Assembly: GCA_002471185.1 (NCBI GenBank)
Contig: DKPL01000092.1
Coordinates: forward strand, 80,303 to 88,803
From: Bacteroides sp. UBA7335
Lineage (GTDB): Bacteria > Bacteroidota > Bacteroidia > Bacteroidales > Bacteroidaceae
Length of the DNA stretch: 8,501 nt
Direction of reading: 5' to 3'
This document shows, piece after piece, positions 7,885 through 8,501 of the stretch (within the stretch, counting starts at the first letter, position 1; every line of letters starts with the position of its first letter). The notes under the pieces were generated by a model that was given only the letters and a program-made list of their open reading frames with translations, was not told where the DNA came from and ran no database searches. A program made the translations under genes and the position numbers.

Positions 7885-7918
7885 AACCCCGAAAGTTAGA
7901 CAAAAAACTTTCGGGGTT
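7885..7918 (+). terminator. Strong hairpin at the IS left end (13-bp perfect stem, T-rich tail)
   Basis: Arms 7885-7897 (aaccccgaaagtt) and 7906-7918 (aactttcggggtt) are perfectly complementary around an 8-base loop and are followed on the plus strand by ttttctt. It has the form of a Rho-independent terminator for plus-strand transcription. No plus-strand gene lies upstream in this window, so its likely role is within the IS: many insertion sequences carry end hairpins that block outside transcription from entering the transposase gene. That role is inferred. Confidence 0.6.
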
Positions 7919-7923
7919 TTCTT

Positions 7924-8437
7924 ATGCTTAAAAAATAAAAAGAGAAAAAAACATTCAGATGCAGATCGTCTACGATATATGTATCTGAATGAAGATGGAA
8001 TGTCCATCCATTCTATCCATTGTAAATATAGAATAAATCGATATTTACTAACCACATTAACGTGTGTGGTGAAATGGATTTAATCTTAATGTTCCTATAG
8101 AATAAATCGATATTAACTAACCACCCTATGGTTTAAATATCAAAATGAAGGACCTTTTTCTATCCAAAAAGGTAAAAACTTTAAAGCAGATATTTCATTA
8201 AAGAATGAAATTATTTTAGATATAGAATATAATCATATTACTTTGCATAAAGCTTCGCTGAAGTATGGACCAAGCGTATCTATTATCGAAACTTGGTTAA
8301 AGATTTACCGAGAAAAAGGGCTCGACGGATTGGCCATAGTAAAGCCTCGAGGCAGACCACCAGGTATGGGAAGACCAAAAAAGAAGACATTCGTTTCTGG
8401 GCAATCTCAATATCGAGGAGTTCTGGAAGCTGTTTAA
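7924..8437 (+). pseudogene. Broken orfA (helix-turn-helix transposase subunit) of an IS3/IS150-like element
   Basis: Two frame segments together resemble an InsJ-like OrfA. The first (from about 7952, HSDADRLRYMYLNEDGMSIH then CKYRINRYLLTTL) carries one helix-turn-helix unit; the second (8117-8437, with WFKYQNEGPFSIQKGKNFKA, then HKASLKYGPSVSIIETW and LKIYREKGLDGL) carries a second unit of the same pattern, followed by RGRPPGMGRPKKK. This doubled unit is typical of IS150-type OrfA, which binds the element ends. Damage: the likely ATG at 7924 is out of frame by one base in an A-run; a 69-bp insertion (about 8056-8124) brings in stops; after KKK at about 8385 the usual leucine-zipper-like region and OrfB overlap are unrecognisable. 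Removing 69 bp joins LLTTL smoothly to WFKYQ. A TTG at 8243 opens a 64-codon frame, which I take as part of the remnant. Confidence 0.7.
8028..8124 (+). repeat. Two 28-bp direct repeats bounding a 41-bp insert inside orfA
   Basis: Positions 8028-8055 and 8097-8124 match at 27 of 28 bases and are 69 bp apart, an exact multiple of three. The first copy encodes the end of YRINRYLLTT in the OrfA frame. In the second copy the single difference (t8046 versus a8115) turns the matching TTA codon into a TAA stop. The 41 bp between them do not resemble the sequence on either side. They contain a 7-bp inverted repeat, ACATTAA (8054-8060) with TTAATGT (8086-8092), and a 6-bp one, ACCACA with TGTGGT. Confidence 0.75.
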
Positions 8438-8501
8438 TGTTAAAAAAATCAATTTATCAAATGTTGCTTAACCTTTTGTCCAAGAAAAGTTGGCAAGTCC
8501 A

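Larger units (their letters stand above)
7878..8501 (+). mobile_element. Decayed left part of an IS3-family (IS150-like) insertion sequence
   Basis: The left boundary is placed at the TGAAGTGAACCCC sequence at 7878, which resembles IS3/IS150-group terminal repeats (TG start, CCCC block, then AAAGTTAGACA). An orfA-like pseudogene follows in the expected orientation and distance. OrfB (the DDE integrase) and the right terminal repeat are not recognisable before the window ends. The family is inferred from the OrfA-type double helix-turn-helix and the terminal pattern; no target duplication can be examined without the other end. Confidence 0.6.

Noticed and set aside
7792..8055. Minus-strand 87-codon open frame
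   Set aside because: It lies antisense to the orfA remnant and IS hairpin, with low-complexity, aromatic-rich composition and no recognisable motif.
8028..8124. Two 28-bp repeats with a 41-bp spacer as a minimal CRISPR
   Set aside because: There are only two copies, the first is coding sequence of orfA in the correct frame, and there are no cas genes or leader.
8385..8501. Start of orfB of the IS element
   Set aside because: All three plus frames were read; none shows OrfB motifs or the leucine-zipper-like end of OrfA, and one frame stays open only by chance-like composition.

Overview
The window comes from a member of the Bacteroidota, probably an AT-rich Bacteroidales-like genome. The evidence is a SusC/RagA-type TonB-dependent transporter, a one-protein hybrid two-component system (HTCS), promoter elements of the Bacteroides TTTG / TAnnTTTG type and AT-rich leaders without clear Shine-Dalgarno sequences. 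I cannot name the genus.

Layout, right to left along the minus strand, which carries all the intact genes: (1) an HTCS sensor/regulator gene at 7571-3600; (2) a 231-bp intergenic control region at 3599-3369; (3) a GH16 lipoprotein endo-beta-glucanase gene at 3368-2532; (4) after only 10 bp, a susC-like transporter gene that starts at 2521 and runs off the left edge, so its last roughly 150-200 residues are missing. A susD-like partner would be expected beyond position 1. Together this is the regulatory and 5' part of a polysaccharide utilization locus (PUL). The inferred flow is: the surface GH16 enzyme cuts a beta-1,3-type glucan, SusC imports the oligosaccharides, and the HTCS senses a product in the periplasm and switches the operon on through its AraC-type domain.

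The two control regions share an exact 16-bp sequence (7725-7740 and 3437-3452) that contains a TAnnTTTG -7 element. The HTCS copy has a TTTG -33 element at the right distance; the GH16 copy has none, as expected if that promoter needs an activator.

The right end (7878-8501, plus strand) is the decayed left part of an IS3-family (IS150-like) insertion sequence: a left-end sequence with a strong hairpin, then an orfA pseudogene broken by a frameshift, by a 69-bp in-frame insertion bounded by near-identical 28-bp repeats, and by an unrecognisable 3' end. No orfB or right end is recognisable before the window ends; 8438-8501 holds nothing I can identify. Between the HTCS promoter and the IS end (about 7760-7877) there is no gene, only a short region with two competing inverted repeats.

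I saw no tRNA, rRNA, CRISPR array or phage genes, and no clearly novel system. The most notable points are the shared promoter sequence, the GH16-before-susC order, and the unusual 28-bp repeat inside orfA.
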